From positions 216,771,982 to 216,835,981 of the forward strand of contig CP136063.1 of NCBI GenBank assembly GCA_032622095.1: 64,000 nucleotides of DNA. Direction: 5' to 3'. This document shows positions 10,975 to 22,475 of this stretch, in pieces. This DNA is from Siphonodentalium dalli (Eukaryota > Mollusca > Scaphopoda > Gadilida > Siphonodentaliidae). The notes below the pieces were generated by a model. That model was not told where the DNA came from. It worked only from the letters and a program-made list of their open reading frames with translations, and made no database searches. The position numbers and the translations under genes were made by a program. Positions within the stretch are counted from its first letter, which is position 1. Every line of letters begins with the position of its first letter.

Positions 10975-11727
10975 TATGTAATTTAACCACAGGTTTACAT
11001 CTGGGGTACACAGTTTAATTTATTACCCCAATTGAACAGTACCGTAGTTCTGCGGTTTGCTTGGCCAATACAGCAATATATATATAATCTTCAAGTCGAC
11101 TCAGTTTATAGCGAAATTCCAGTAAATGAGGCCTGTGCCTTTCCTATATGGACGGTTCAGACCAAATTTACTGATCTCCTTTTGTAAATTTCGCTGTAAG
11201 CCGGTTGACTCAGTTGGTGTCCTCTATTTATTCAATCGAAACTGAACAAGTTCGTGGTAACTCATCACTTAATTGTGGTGCGCGTACACTCATCACTAAT
11301 GAAAAAGCTACGATTCACAAGGAAAATACATTTCTTTTTAAAGAAGGGTCCAATAATTTGCCTACTACATTGCTTTATTTTAGTAAACATAAAATTAGAA
11401 ACAATATTTTGGTCCAAGCAGAGAAAAAGCATGAACTAGGAAATGTTCGTGGAATACACCAGTAAACACATCGCGGAAAAACCTCCGACTAACGACTTTT
11501 GGTCAGAATGTTAGAGGAAACAAATGTGAGTTTGGACACACAAGAGGAATCAGCTTGTTTGAAAAATAGTGTAGCATACGCTCGTAGCTGCCAAAATACT
11601 ATGTACTATGTCATATCCTCCTAGTATATTACCTTTTTCTTCGTTTCTCGTTGTGTGTTCTGACGCCTCCGCAATTTTGAATGCGTGGTACACATCAACT
11701 CGAAACCACGTGATTCCCCACCGTGCA
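10975..11727 (-). repeat. Right arm of ~740-bp inverted repeat
   Basis: Inverse copy of 8578-9310. Transcripts crossing 8.6-11.7 kb could fold into a long imperfect duplex. Confidence 0.75.
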
Positions 11728-12751
11728 TCTGGAACCTCGTGGTCCAATGTGTATAGGGTAAGTTGCCCAAAAGCTCACTGCTCACATATATACTGGCCTC
11801 CCAGTCCCAGCGCTGGTTACTCGTGGAACGTCTGTGCGACTCGTGCAACTTTCATGTATAGGTCTGTGATGGTTCTCATGTTCATTGCGATTGTACCATA
11901 CTCGTAACGCACACGGTTTCCTCCACCAAATAAAACCAGCAATGTCGCGATATAGCCCGGCCCCAGCTGCCGAAGCGAGTGAATTTCTGGTCGGAAATAT
12001 TTGTATCTCGTTATCTGACATTCTTACCAGAAAGGCCTATACTATATTACTCAGCTCAATCAAATAATATCATATTTTTATAAAATATCATTCAAAATTA
12101 AAACGATATAAATATATTAAGTAAACATTATATCGTCTCCAAATTCGACCAACATCTTTAAACATCATAATGGAATATTGTTGACCATTTAGCATTCCGA
12201 CGAACAGACCAAAGTTGGGAAACTATATATAGTTCTCTGTAATGCCGTTTGCGTATGCGCCATTCCCCAAGACACGATGCGCAATTCTGATATCGCGTGT
12301 GTCTGCTGTGCGCGACAGGGTGAAGCGTACATGCGCAGAAGAGTTTCCGTTTGCAATGACTCGAATCAGACTCCATTGGCTCCAAAGTTCCAAACTGCTG
12401 ATTTTTCACGAACTTCACGCATAGTAGCCAGACAGTAGTGGCACAAAATATGAAGTTGTGTCGTGCCATTATCATATATTAAACTGTTTTAAACTGTGAT
12501 TAAATATTGTTAATATTATGTCATAGGAATTAAGTTTAATGAACCTCCTTCGTAACCTGAGTTATCTCACTGACGTTATAAAATCATCTGACATTTACCC
12601 CCATTTTCGCTCGTACCCCAACTGATCGGTACCGCGAATCTACTAAAAAGATTCGATTCGAGATTCGATTCGATTTCGAATCATTATCATGATTTGATTC
12701 GAGATTCGATTCGATGTTGAAATTGCCGATTCGTCGGGTCCTAGTGGCTAG

Positions 12752-14079
12752 TCTTGTTCAAAGCAGTGCCAATATCTCAAAGTCACATTCTAATGGTGCA
12801 GATTTATTCCCAAAGATGAGTTACTATACAGTGAAAAATCAGATGCTGCATGAGGGGGTTAACTTCTTATTATCCTCTTGTTCTACCCATGATGAAAATT
12901 GAGACATGACAGTCAAACTATACAAAGTCTAGTGACAACCATATGAACTGAGCGATGTTTTACATCTTATGTGTTAGAAGCGACAGAATGGTAATAAATT
13001 TATTTCAACATTGAGCTGAAAGTGTTTATCTCAATATCTCAAATTGGTGAATTGCGTGGGGGGGGGGGGGGGGGGTACACTAAAGGGCCATAAGTCAGAG
13101 ACGACACACATGGTATTGAAACAATACACATTTGTAGACACAGGTATGAATACATGTCACGGGTGATATGTATGTAGCATAGTTTCATGAGCGATTTAGG
13201 TTACAGTGAAGTAACCCGGGGTAACGCCATCCAACGGATTTGGAACAAGATGCAGGAGAGTACTAATACACACTGGACCCTGATTGGTTAATTGGATATT
13301 TTATATTTATAGATAAAAAATGAAGTAAGTCATTCATGCTTGAATTTTAACAACCAAACACAAAATTGGGAATGGCCAATGTTGTGCTTTCAAGTTTGAA
13401 ATGTTCAGCGTGAGGTGCTAAATATCAATATGTGTTTACTGCGATCCTGGCGCTACTTTCAAAAAGACACAATTTAAATGTAAAAGTCATAAGCGATGAA
13501 TTTTTTCAAAAGGTTTCCACAGATGACAGTCTTTCATATTATATAGGCCTTCCACACTTATGGTATATAATCACATCAGAGGCTGTTAAACGTTAGCATG
13601 GAGGCATATGGGAAATAATTACTTCACTCTAACCTATACATTGTGCACAGTCGAGGAGCGAGTGCACCGTGAATGATAGAGGTGAAGGTAACTGAAAAAA
13701 TGGCCTTCGCCTGACACATGTGACACGTTATTAAAGAATGAAATATTGTTTAATTGATTTGTACATCATGTCTAAATAATTTAAACTGGCGAATTAATGG
13801 GGCAATAAATTTTTGTGAGTGGGAAATTTATTTAACCAGCTCCTGTAGTTCTTAGTTATTTTCGGTAGAATTTGGTTATGGGTTAGCCCTGTTGACCTAG
13901 GATTTTTCTTGCATTTTCGTGATCACCTGGTGTCAATCGAACTGGGTAAACATAACTGGAGTGGCATGTGGGCTTCAATTCAGTCAATTTGGCTGAAACG
14001 TTAACACTGTCGCCTATGTGAAACCATTTAGTTCAGTTATTCCATGAGGCGTTTGCAGTGTGTATTTTGGAGAGATACG
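12752..14079. other. Spacer with an 18-nt G tract
   Basis: An uninterrupted run of 18 G lies at 13058-13075, next to ATTGCGT. No gene or element termini were recognised in the rest. Confidence 0.5.
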
Positions 14080-14172
14080 TTTGCATATAGGGTTATTGCT
14101 CTTTGGTCGAAATTGATCTCGCGCATATCTGCATATAGAGTTATTGCGCTTGACCTGAAATAGATCTCGCGC
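14080..14172 (+). repeat. Tandem duplication of ~46 bp
   Basis: Two copies of a unit containing GCATATAG(G/A)GTTATTGC followed by GATCTCGCGC, at 14082-14127 and 14128-14172. Confidence 0.6.
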
Positions 14173-14253
14173 CGGTGGCATACACTCTTATCTGCCTACG
14201 AAATGAAATTGTTTAAAACTGTCGAATTCCTCCGGTGATTGGATTTTCCTCGT

Positions 14254-14323
14254 ATTAAAGACACAGGTACCCTGGTGCGACAACACTAGTGTTGTCGCAC
14301 CAGGGGACCTGTGATTAAAGACA
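14254..14323. mobile_element. 50-bp palindromic insert with 10-bp direct repeats
   Basis: A near-perfect palindrome, centred on AACACTAGTGTT, occupies 14264-14313. It is bounded by exact direct repeats ATTAAAGACA (14254-14263 and 14314-14323). The structure is that of a tiny foldback insertion with a target duplication. It has no coding capacity. Confidence 0.55.
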
Positions 14324-14417
14324 GTTGTATCTGACTTGCGATTAGAGAGATTATCCGATTCATGAGATTGCGGTACATGTTTTGCACAATCCGAGATATT
14401 TATCAGATGATGTTTAA

Positions 14418-14911
14418 AGGTACGGTTGGCCTTGGCGGTGGGTATCCTGTGAAAATATTTCCACCCGTCAAAAACCGCCACAAACAGAAAGAACAACAAA
14501 ATGTAGACAGACTTTGTCCGTATACAAATAAGAAATATCGCATAAACAGTATGTTATTGTCATATTTTTGACCATTGTTATGTAAACAAAGGCATAAAAA
14601 GTTACTTTTCTGGTGTTTGTTTATATTATGATGGTAAACATAAAGAGCGTTCTTTGTGGGTGAATTCCTGATATGGAACGAATCAAGAGCGTTTATGCCA
14701 TTTGTGTGTGATTAGCCAGCAGCATTGTGTTGTCTTCTGTAACACAATCAGGCTCTTGCTTAGGTAAAATATAGTAAATCTTTATGATAACATGCTGTTT
14801 ACGCGATGGTCATGGTATAAATGAACGAAACCGTATGCGTTTTAATGTTTTTCTGTTTACGGTGATTGGAACAAATATGAATATTTTCGACAACTAAGGC
14901 CTCACGTGCCT
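14418..14911 (+). mobile_element. 494-bp TTAA-MITE (Kolobok/T2-like)
   Basis: The element begins AGGTACGGTTGGCCTTGG and ends with the inverse of AGGCACGTGAGGCCTTAG. It is flanked by TTAA on both sides (14414-14417 and 14912-14915). TTAA target sites plus a TTAAAGG edge are the hallmark of T2/Kolobok MITEs. It is almost identical in sequence and equal in length to the copies at 46874-47367 and 61011-61504, implying recent activity. No ORF of significance. Confidence 0.85.
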
Positions 14912-15072
14912 TTAAACAAGCGTTCTGGCAATCCGTATGTCTCTCAGAATCTCAGTTCGTTCTCATAATCCGGTGTTGATTGAATCGTTTCGCTGCCTTG
15001 ATTCACGGATGTATGGATGGTAATCGTGCAACGCCACCCACCATACTACATGCATCATGGGAGCGCTGCATC

Positions 15073-15075
15073 TGA
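15073..15075. other. 3-bp target duplication TGA (left)
   Basis: TGA precedes the element and recurs at 16605-16607 just after it. Confidence 0.6.
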
Positions 15076-16604
15076 GGGGGTGTTTATACATTACCCGGCG
15101 AAGATCGCATTCGCTTTAGCCGGCAGCGATAACAATAGAGTGTTTATACTTCGCCGGATAAGAATTACAGCTATCCGGATACTCAGCTATACGGTTTTCA
15201 ACTTTTGGATAAAAATGATTTAGTACAAGCACCTGATTGTCGTATGGATTCTAATTCGCTCTGCGATTAAGTTAGATGTTTATCTGGGGTCATGCCGTCA
15301 TGGGTGATTTCCTTTCAACAATTAACTCGAACAATATTATTGTGTAATCGCTGATAGACCAGCCCGCTTTCCACCTGTGTATATATTGGTCAGTGTGCCA
15401 GTTTGATTGTCTCTAATCAGCTGTCAGGTCGGTGGTCACACACCTTGGTTATAAGCTATTATTATAAATACTAACCGATGATGGTACACGTACTCTGCAT
15501 GTGCATGGTACATTTGTTGCGTATTCGAGGGAATTAATTCATGTACATGTATGTCCATATCTATATATGGAGGAAATGGGATGGCACGTTTCTATGGATT
15601 CAAACTTAATGGACAATTAGTTCAATAATCTAAATCTGAGTGTGGGACTGTTCATCTTTGGAATTTATCGACCGACCGTGGTTATGGCCAGGTATGAGAA
15701 TTTTTTTTAATCTGAACCCTGAAAATTGCAAAACCCTAGCATCCAGCCTTAAGATTTCCAATTGTTGGACATTTTCCAAACTTGACGCACCTCTAATAAG
15801 GTTGGATCATTTCCAACTGATGGTCATTTCAGTCCAACAATTTGGTCAAAAAATAAGCAAATGTTGCCTAAAGAAATCACCAATAACAAATTGTTGAAAA
15901 TAAAACTACGAGAACAATTTCAACATATTGCTGATGTCAAATGTCCAACTATTGCCGTGTCAGGTATGACATTTCCAGCTTTTGAATATTTTGATTAAAG
16001 TTGGGATGAGACACCACATCGTCACGGCCCTATATACATGGACATGGTGAACGCCCGAGTAAAATGAAAAACATATTTTATTGTATAATGTGCAAACGGA
16101 AAATGTGTCACATTTGATTCGCGATGTTGAAACTTATCTATATAATATAAAATCAAATCTGAATGATTAGACACCAATGTGTAGATGTATGCGACGAAAA
16201 GATCTCAAAACTGACAATGGCCATGCTTTTGGTGCGACACTCACTTCACAGGCTGTATATGAATACAAACAAACCATGTTTTTTTAAATATCTATAAAAT
16301 CACCAATAGCAATACCTGAAAGTTTGAGTTGGATATTAATAATTTCAGCATTTCCATTTCTAAAAAGTTTCATTTCACTATACTGCCCAACCATATCTCT
16401 AACAGGAAGCGGCTAGATGTTTACATTTGTACAGCAATATCATATTTCAGTTCAGTGATAACTAAAACGAAAACTATTAACAAGTAAAGGAGACACATGC
16501 ATATATGCGTATCTTCGCCGGCGATGTGTAAACACTCTGCCCAACCTTCGCCGGCTAACGGGTTCGCCGGGTAACGGCTTCACCGGATATGTGTAAACGT
16601 CACC
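15076..16604. mobile_element. Harbinger-like non-autonomous element, copy 1
   Basis: Termini GGGGGTGTTTATAC and (inverted) GGTGACGTTTACAC match at 10 of 14 positions. Both ends carry repeated GCCGGCGAA(G/T) and GTTTACAC/GTTTATAC words, more numerous at the right end. A 3-bp duplication (TGA) flanks it. The second copy is flanked by TTA, the PIF/Harbinger target form. The interior contains RepA-like sequence with TTGGACATTTTCCAA. No transposase is present. Compared with copy 2 it lacks about 53 bp near 15642. Confidence 0.75.
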
Positions 16605-16957
16605 TGAAGCGAAAACACTCGTAATATTTGTTGTTTTCGCCCAGACATTGTTCACAAACTGGATTATATCGTTAATAGTGGCGTGGTCCTTCTGCAGACA
16701 GTTCGTGCATGATCGGTTCTAAATGGCCGTTGATGTTCACAAATGAAAGTGGGCCAGTTCGTATATATAGTTGCAATGTTTACCTCGCAATGTTTACAAC
16801 AATCGTTATAACGAAGTTTTTCTCTCTTATATTTACTTTACGGTGGATACAAATGGATAATTTATTGTGCACCTCAAGGTTTTTTTTTTACAATTTTATT
16901 GGTGAATTAAGTACATGTACTCAAAATGACGCACATAGTCACATCACTACTGTAACA

Positions 16958-17065
16958 ATGTCTGTAAATTTAAACATTCGATCGCTGAGAGAATATTGTT
17001 CCTTAAGAAGAGGCTTGAGTCAGCCCAGCTCAAATCCTACACAATGTGATAGTACGTGTACCACT
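16958..17065 (+). other. Open leader of the Crypton-like fragment
   Basis: ATG at 16958 opens the frame that runs into the recombinase-like region. Residues 1-36 (MSVNLNIRSLREYCSLRRGL and on) are Ser/Arg-rich and show no domain. The frame is also open upstream of this ATG, so the start is uncertain. Confidence 0.3.
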
Positions 17066-17420
17066 ACTATTAGTGCTAGTAACTTTAATGGGCCACGAAG
17101 CTCGCGCGATTTTGTGCAGCGCAAAAGAAATCCGAACAATGTGAAGAAAACTGAAAGCTGTATGAGGAAATTTTCCACGGTCAGAAAGAGCATAGAAGCC
17201 TTTTGCTGAGCCCAAACGTATTCTACCTGAAGAAATGGGTATAATATAGGTGGATTTCTGATGACAGCAAAGAAAGACTGTACAAACTACGAACCTGACA
17301 GTCGGACAGGATTCCATCGGGGGATTGATCGGCAACTGAGAGATATTGGGTCACATGAAAGCCTACTGTTGGGGGATTGCTTCAAAATGAGCAGAGATTT
17401 TCTGAAGTCAGCATAAAATC
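17066..17420 (+). pseudogene. Crypton-type tyrosine-recombinase N-terminal fragment
   Basis: Three successive frames give one recognisable protein order. First is a basic KRNPNNVKKTESCMRKFSTV stretch, resembling the N-T-K-x-A/T-E-S-x-x-x-x-F block of Crypton proteins. After a one-base shift near 17205 comes AEPKRILPEEM. After a second shift near 17245 comes FLMTAKKDCTNYEPDSRTGF, then HRGIDRQLRDIG and DFLKSA, ending at TAA. The phrase YEP-(S/D)-x-L/R-T-x-F-x-R-x-I-D-R-x-L is characteristic of the region before the catalytic domain in Crypton and DUF3504-type proteins. The R/H/R/Y catalytic part is not recognisable downstream. This is a dead fragment. Confidence 0.6.
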
Positions 17421-17720
17421 ACGTCTGGCAGCTGGATGGTTGATTGTGATTGGGATAAAATTAATGCTGAAACAAGAAAAAATCAAAGCCACCATGAAAA
17501 TATTATACCTGGGTGAATATTGATCCAGAGTGGGTGAAATAATTAACCTGGTATTTAATGGGGGTATGTTAGAAAATTTGGTGATGATTTTTTGTGCGGA
17601 ATTATGGCAGTATCAAAAGCGGTACATTTACAGACGGAAACGGCACACGGACGTATCAATTTTTATAAGTCATATTGGTCCAAAGAGTCATTCTTCAAAA
17701 TTTACTAGATGAAAGCACCT
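17400..17720 (+). repeat. Dispersed repeat downstream of Crypton fragment, copy 1
   Basis: This ~310-bp segment (AGTCAGCAT... to ...AATTTACTAG) recurs at 19175-19460. Shared blocks include AAAATCAAAGCCACCATG, GATCCAGAGTGGGTGAAAT and GCAGTATCAAAAGCGGTACA. It starts at the last codons of the Crypton fragment, so it may be the 3' part of the same element. Confidence 0.65.
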
Positions 17721-17769
17721 GTCAAAAATCGGTTGAAATTGTTGGAAACCATTCGAACCATTATTATAG

Positions 17770-18370
17770 GGCATCAGTTGGGGAGTTTCCAGCTGGAAAT
17801 AATGAGGTACCAGTTGGAAATGTTCAATCGATTTGGGAAAGGGGGATACAATATCAGGGATGTGGCTTGAGGGTCTCCATTGGGGGAGTCCATCTTGGAA
17901 TTTCCAACTGCACCCCTTGATGCAGACCAAAGTTTCCATTTGCAGCCCACCCCCTTTGGGTCTTTTGGTTTTAGATGTTAGATTATTCTCAATGGATCAA
18001 AATAATCCACCAAACATAATCGTCGACCATGGTTCTGTTCAGTATGAAGAATGTTTTAGTTCTGAACCTGAAAAAATGCAAACATACTAATATCTGGTCG
18101 TCAAAGTGAAGTCGAATTTATGGTCACGGGGTAGGGACGAGGAAGGCCCGGTGTGAGAACATTTTCTTGGCCTCAAGCTTTCCAAGTGTTAGAAAAATCC
18201 AATCTGACACCCCTAGCTAAGGTTGGAAAATGTCCAACTGATGACCATTTCAGTCCAAACTTTTGACAAAAATTAAGAAAATATCGTTTTCGTAGGGAGG
18301 GAGGGAGGGAGGGACCAGAACATCCTCCGAGTGTTGGGAATTTGCAACCTCACCCCTCTCGTTACGCGAA
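17770..18370. repeat. RepA-like sequence with G-quadruplex motif
   Basis: The stretch carries phrases found in other RepA copies: CATCTTGGAATTTCCAAC, GGTTGGAAA(A)TGTCCAACTGATG and CATTTCAGTCCAA. At 18295-18313 are five GGG runs separated by single A, which fits a strong G-quadruplex. Confidence 0.5.
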
Positions 18371-19174
18371 ACAAGCTCCAGACCAGAGACCGGAGTTCCG
18401 CCGATCATGTTCTCGTGAAATTATCATGATATGAACTGCGAATAGCCTCATTTTCAGTCCACAACAAACTGTAATGAGAGTCATTTTTGTGCCATTATCG
18501 ACTCATATTGACTTATTATAGGTTCATTATAGGTGGAAAATAACACGAATAAGCAACTTACCAGATATATACTCTTTATAATGTGTTTCGATGTGGCCCA
18601 AGCCATAAAACGGAATAACGGGTTTAGAATCACATAATCCAATAGGAACTGTTGTGAACATGATAGGTACATTGTGACTATCTGCACGAGGATATGTTGA
18701 ATAACAACACATAATGGTGCACAATTTTAAATATATAACCAAGCCGGCCTTTAAGTATCGATAACCAAGCCCCTTTAAGTATCGATGATATGGCCACAGC
18801 ACGGTAACTGAAATCTGCACTTATTTACACAGATAAACGCACTGTCGTGCGAGACACGGTAGTTATATTTAGTACAAGCGGTCATTTCCTATAAAAACAT
18901 TGTTTACTTTGCCAGAATGCAGCTCCAATGAAAACAAATCACATTAAAGTCAAGATATTTTTTAGCACATTCAGATATGGGTGGAGGCAGAAGAGGGTTA
19001 ATAAAGTAAGAACACAGACATGTTTAGAATCAAAGTTATTTATTTTGACATCGGTATATAAATGGCCACAATTTAATATCGTTTGGACGACTTTATTATC
19101 TGTCCAATGCTCACTATAGGTTATAGTACACCAAATATAAAAAATATCCCTTTGGTGTGCTGTCACCCACACTC
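18371..19174. repeat. Spacer containing dispersed repeat (18470-18650)
   Basis: The block GTGCCATTAT(C/T)(G/A)ACTCATA(T/A)TGACTTATTAT through GCCATAAAACGGAATAACGG recurs near 52170-52325. The remainder shows no recognisable gene. Confidence 0.5.
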
Positions 19175-19460
19175 AAGTCAGCATCAAATCACATCTAGCA
19201 GCTGAATTGTTGATTATGATTGTGATAAAATTAATGCTGACACAAGAAAAAATCAAAGCCACCATGGATGAACATTGATCCAGAGTGGGTGAAATCATTA
19301 ACCTGGCATTTAATGGGGGTATGTTTTAAAATTTGGTGATGATTTTTTGGTTTTGTGCGGAATTAGGGCAGTATCAAAAGCGGTACATTTAAAGACGGAA
19401 ACGACACACGGACATATTAATTGTTTTGGGTCCGAAGAGTAATTCTTCACAATTGACTAG
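19175..19460 (+). repeat. Dispersed repeat, copy 2 of 17400-17720
   Basis: Direct-orientation copy lacking the Crypton-like coding part and an ~20-bp internal piece (after CCACCATG). It confirms that this module was mobilised or duplicated apart from the recombinase fragment. Confidence 0.65.
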
Positions 19461-20041
19461 GTTAGAAAGTTCCAGCATTCACAAGGAATCGAGCATATAG
19501 CCCCGGACATTAACACTGTCCCCTATGGAGAATAATTAGTGTACTGTAACCTGAATTTGAACACTGTAAACATGGGTGTTTGTGATCTCAACACAATCTG
19601 AAACGCTATTCTGTTACAGTTTATACACGTGTCAACGGATTCATTTTCTAAATGGAATGTTTATTATCTAAACGTCACGTTTTTTGATATTACATGTCAA
19701 ATATGTTCAGAAAATAAACTAATGTTGGGGGAATAAATAAATAAGCTAACATGGCGTTTAGTGTCTAAACATATTGATGTGTTTATTACCTAAACACCAC
19801 GTTTGTGTAAACAAATAATGTTTAGCAAATAAACACATTATAATAGCATGCCATTTAGGTTATGTTTTAACTCGTTTCACTCTAACAGACATAAATGATT
19901 TGTAGAATAACAACTTCGAATTGTAGAAACAAAGTGTTAAGAAAGACAGGCAAACGTATATAACTTCAGAGTGAATATCATACAGCATATTACAATAGGC
20001 AATATATATAATGCATATACTACATTGTATTATATATAATA
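19461..20041. other. Spacer with clustered GTTTA/TAAAC words
   Basis: Between 19650 and 19860 many GTTTATTA, TAAACGTCACG and CTAAACACCACG words occur in both orientations. No termini or ORF recognised. Confidence 0.35.
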
Positions 20042-20085
20042 CTAGCAGGGTTACCCTGCGTTGCCCAGGTTCAAGTGGTGGGAAA
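20042..20085 (-). mobile_element. Helitron-like 3' terminus (minus strand)
   Basis: Read on the minus strand, the sequence GCAACGCAGGGTAACCCTGCTAGT ends in CTAG followed by T. A GCAGGG/CCCTGC hairpin lies immediately upstream. This matches the conserved Helitron 3' end (hairpin, then CTRR inserted before T). The 5' TC end, expected at higher coordinates, was not identified. Confidence 0.5.
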
Positions 20086-20204
20086 CCCTCTGGATATATG
20101 GTGGGAATAAGAGAATACTCTTTCCCTCGAAGTGTTACACGTGTTCTCATAAATTGTATAACCAAATGGCATCACAAAACATGATTCTTACACGTGGAAT
20201 ATAA

Positions 20205-20296
20205 GTAGTGGCTCACCTGGTCAGGTCGGAGTGGTTATCATTTTGTTTATCGCGTTTAATCCGTCCCACCAATAAAGAATTATTTATTTATTTACA
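20205..20296 (+). repeat. Possible retroposon tail with ATTT units
   Basis: A GC-richer 70-bp block (GTGGCTCACCTGGTCAGGTC...) ends CCCACCAATAAAG and runs into ATTTATTT units, like a short SINE or LINE 3' end. No convincing A and B boxes. Confidence 0.25.
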
Positions 20297-20955
20297 ACTG
20301 CGTGTACTTCAGACGTTATAGAATGAAACATGAATATCATAAACACATTAGTTCGAAAACATAAAAGACGACAATTCTGTTTTGCATAGTGATGTATCAA
20401 TCAATCTAGTTTATCATATCTTCACGAAGATATCGATGTTTCAAAGATATGTCCAGGTGCCCTTCTGTTCTAGTGTTATATACTGGCTAATCATTTTCAG
20501 TTTAAAAGAAATGATGTTATGCATGTATAGCAGCTACATATGCCCGACACAGCGAGATTTTGAGTTGTTTATGTTAGGCGACGAGTTTGTTCTAACAAAT
20601 GAAAGAAATCCTCTGTATCGGGCAGATATACCCTTGTCAGATGTCACTATTGGAGGATCCTGAAAAGTCATGTGCTACGGACTGCGTTTTCCTTTATCTC
20701 AGAAGTAACCATATTTTGACTGCACACTGTGGCCAATATTTTTGAACAGGACTGCTCTACATTTCCATATCTCTTGGCAATTCTATCTTTTTTGTGGAAA
20801 CTATATTGAATCATTATAATATTCTATCCTCTCACGATTCAAGGTCCCTCAGTTTGAATGAATATATGTATCTCTTAAATAGATTGATATAGATATACTT
20901 TTAATGCTTTCTTCTGTGTATCTGTGTTGCTAGATCATTATAGGAATGTTTCCAT
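20297..20955. other. Nothing recognised
   Basis: AT-rich DNA. The open frames here show no family resemblance. Confidence 0.4.
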
Positions 20956-20960
20956 CCCCA

Positions 20961-21072
20961 TATAAATATGACAGTTGAGAAGATATAATTGTTCAAGTGA
21001 CATAATTCGTTCACCATAAATATGACAGTTGAGAAGATATAATTGTTCAAGTGACTTAATTCGTTCACCATT
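20961..21072 (+). repeat. 55-bp tandem duplication
   Basis: Two almost identical units begin ATAAATATGACAGTTGAGAA (20962 and 21017) and end CGTTCACCAT, differing in about one base. Confidence 0.8.
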
Positions 21073-21129
21073 TGTCGAGATTGTGAAATTGAAATACCAA
21101 AAACTCCTTAGAATGACATGGAGATGGCA

Positions 21130-22475
21130 TCGTAGATGAGTATATATAACTTTGTTGAATATCGGCGAATTGAATAATCTTATAAATGCAAGTGAATCTC
21201 CTCTCGCCATCCATGACCTAAACTACCCCAAATGTGATTTAATTCATATCATTAGAGAAGAACGTGAATTTGGTGGAATCAGTGCTGAATATATTTGTAT
21301 CATTTTGGTGCAACTCCCCTCATGCATAACTTGAACCGCGCCACTTTTGTCATATATAAACCACGTCTATTATACTCATGCATGCATTATATAATGGAGA
21401 TGATTATATATAAGTTTGGTGGTAATCGGCAACTAAACAAATTCTTATCATAGTTATTACCCCCCCCCCCCACATTTCTCACCCAAACGGCACCAATTTC
21501 GGGTCTATAATCACACGTTTATAGCGCCCGCTCATATGTAGGAACAACATGCGCCTCAAGCCAAAGATATTTTGAAAATTGAATGTAAATTAAAAAGCTC
21601 TGGTTAACAAAAAAGTGAAATTGCATGAAAAAGTTTTGTTTACATATTTTATAAAATTACTAATAATATTTGCCCCGAAAGAGGAATATAGGGGCCTTAC
21701 TGGCCTTTTAGATATTATCTTCCATTTTCTAACGGTATTTTTGCCTAAAAGATTGATGAATTATTCTGAAACTATAAGTTCCGATTGAAAGATCGCAGAG
21801 TCCTTTTAAGATAAGGCGTCATGACATCAAAACGTGCATCATGACGTCACAACCTACATCGGCGCGCAAACATCCAGACACTGGGGACTGCGTCAATAGC
21901 CAGACAGCTGAGACACGTAATATATGGTCAGGATAAACGACACATCTGCCAAAAATTTACGTTATATGTGATTATTTACATATATACGATTGTCTTGTAT
22001 CCCGTTACAGTTTATCACCAAAGCCTTCTAAGGTAAAAATTCATCTGATAATCCCATGAACAGTAACAAACGGGCGCAAATTACGTTGACGTATCATCAT
22101 ATTATTCCTCGTATAACGGAGAAGAATAATATATCAATTCTGTCGAAATCTGCCCTAAAAATAGCCCCTCCTCTGACACCAACAACGTCACTTTAGAACA
22201 TTTTAATCCGCAGCATTATCTTATTCGTAAAATGTTACCCCTGTTAGACCGCCTTGGTGCCATCTCGATTGCACCCTTAACGTTATATATAGAACACAGA
22301 CAGGTATTCGCAAATATTTGATTCATTGTACATGTATCATTTGAGAAGAACGTGTATGAGTTTGATGGTAATACCATTGGCATTAAACATATTTATATAA
22401 GTTTTTGATGACCCTCCCGTCCCTATTTCGGACTCAAGCGGCGGCACTTTTTGACATCATTAAACCACACACTTA
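21130..22475. repeat. Decayed ~148-bp tandem array, left part
   Basis: Degenerate units share the order CCACAC-(A)-TTAGA, then (A)TCATGGAGATGA, then AGTTTGGTGG-x-AATCGGC, then CTCACCCAAA-x-GGCACCAA. Units are clear at 21150-21540 and 22330-22475. A terminal block (22178-22330, with AACACAGACAG and ATTCGCAAATAT) also closes the right part near 25003-25170. 21600-22170 is unrecognised. Confidence 0.55.

Larger units (their letters stand above)
8370..12743. mobile_element. hAT-like element, 4.4 kb, with inverted arms
   Basis: Termini read TATGGCCCGACGAA and, inverted, TAGGACCCGACGAA. They are flanked by the exact 8-bp duplication GTGGCTAG. An 8-bp duplication and a TA(R)NG-like start indicate the hAT superfamily. 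Subterminal DNA at both ends is packed with ATTCGATTCG/CGAATCGAAT words (8386-8470 and 12648-12735), probable transposase-binding sites. The interior holds a ~740-bp inverted repeat and two exon-like pieces. I found no catalytic transposase sequence, so it is probably non-autonomous. Confidence 0.8.

Noticed and set aside
16709-16957. Upstream extension of the Crypton-like frame
   Set aside because: Hydrophobic, low-quality sequence with no motif. The ATG at 16958 is a better but still uncertain start.
20205-20296. tRNA-derived SINE
   Set aside because: The first 20 bases vaguely resemble an A box, but no B box (GGTTCRANNCC) follows at the right distance.
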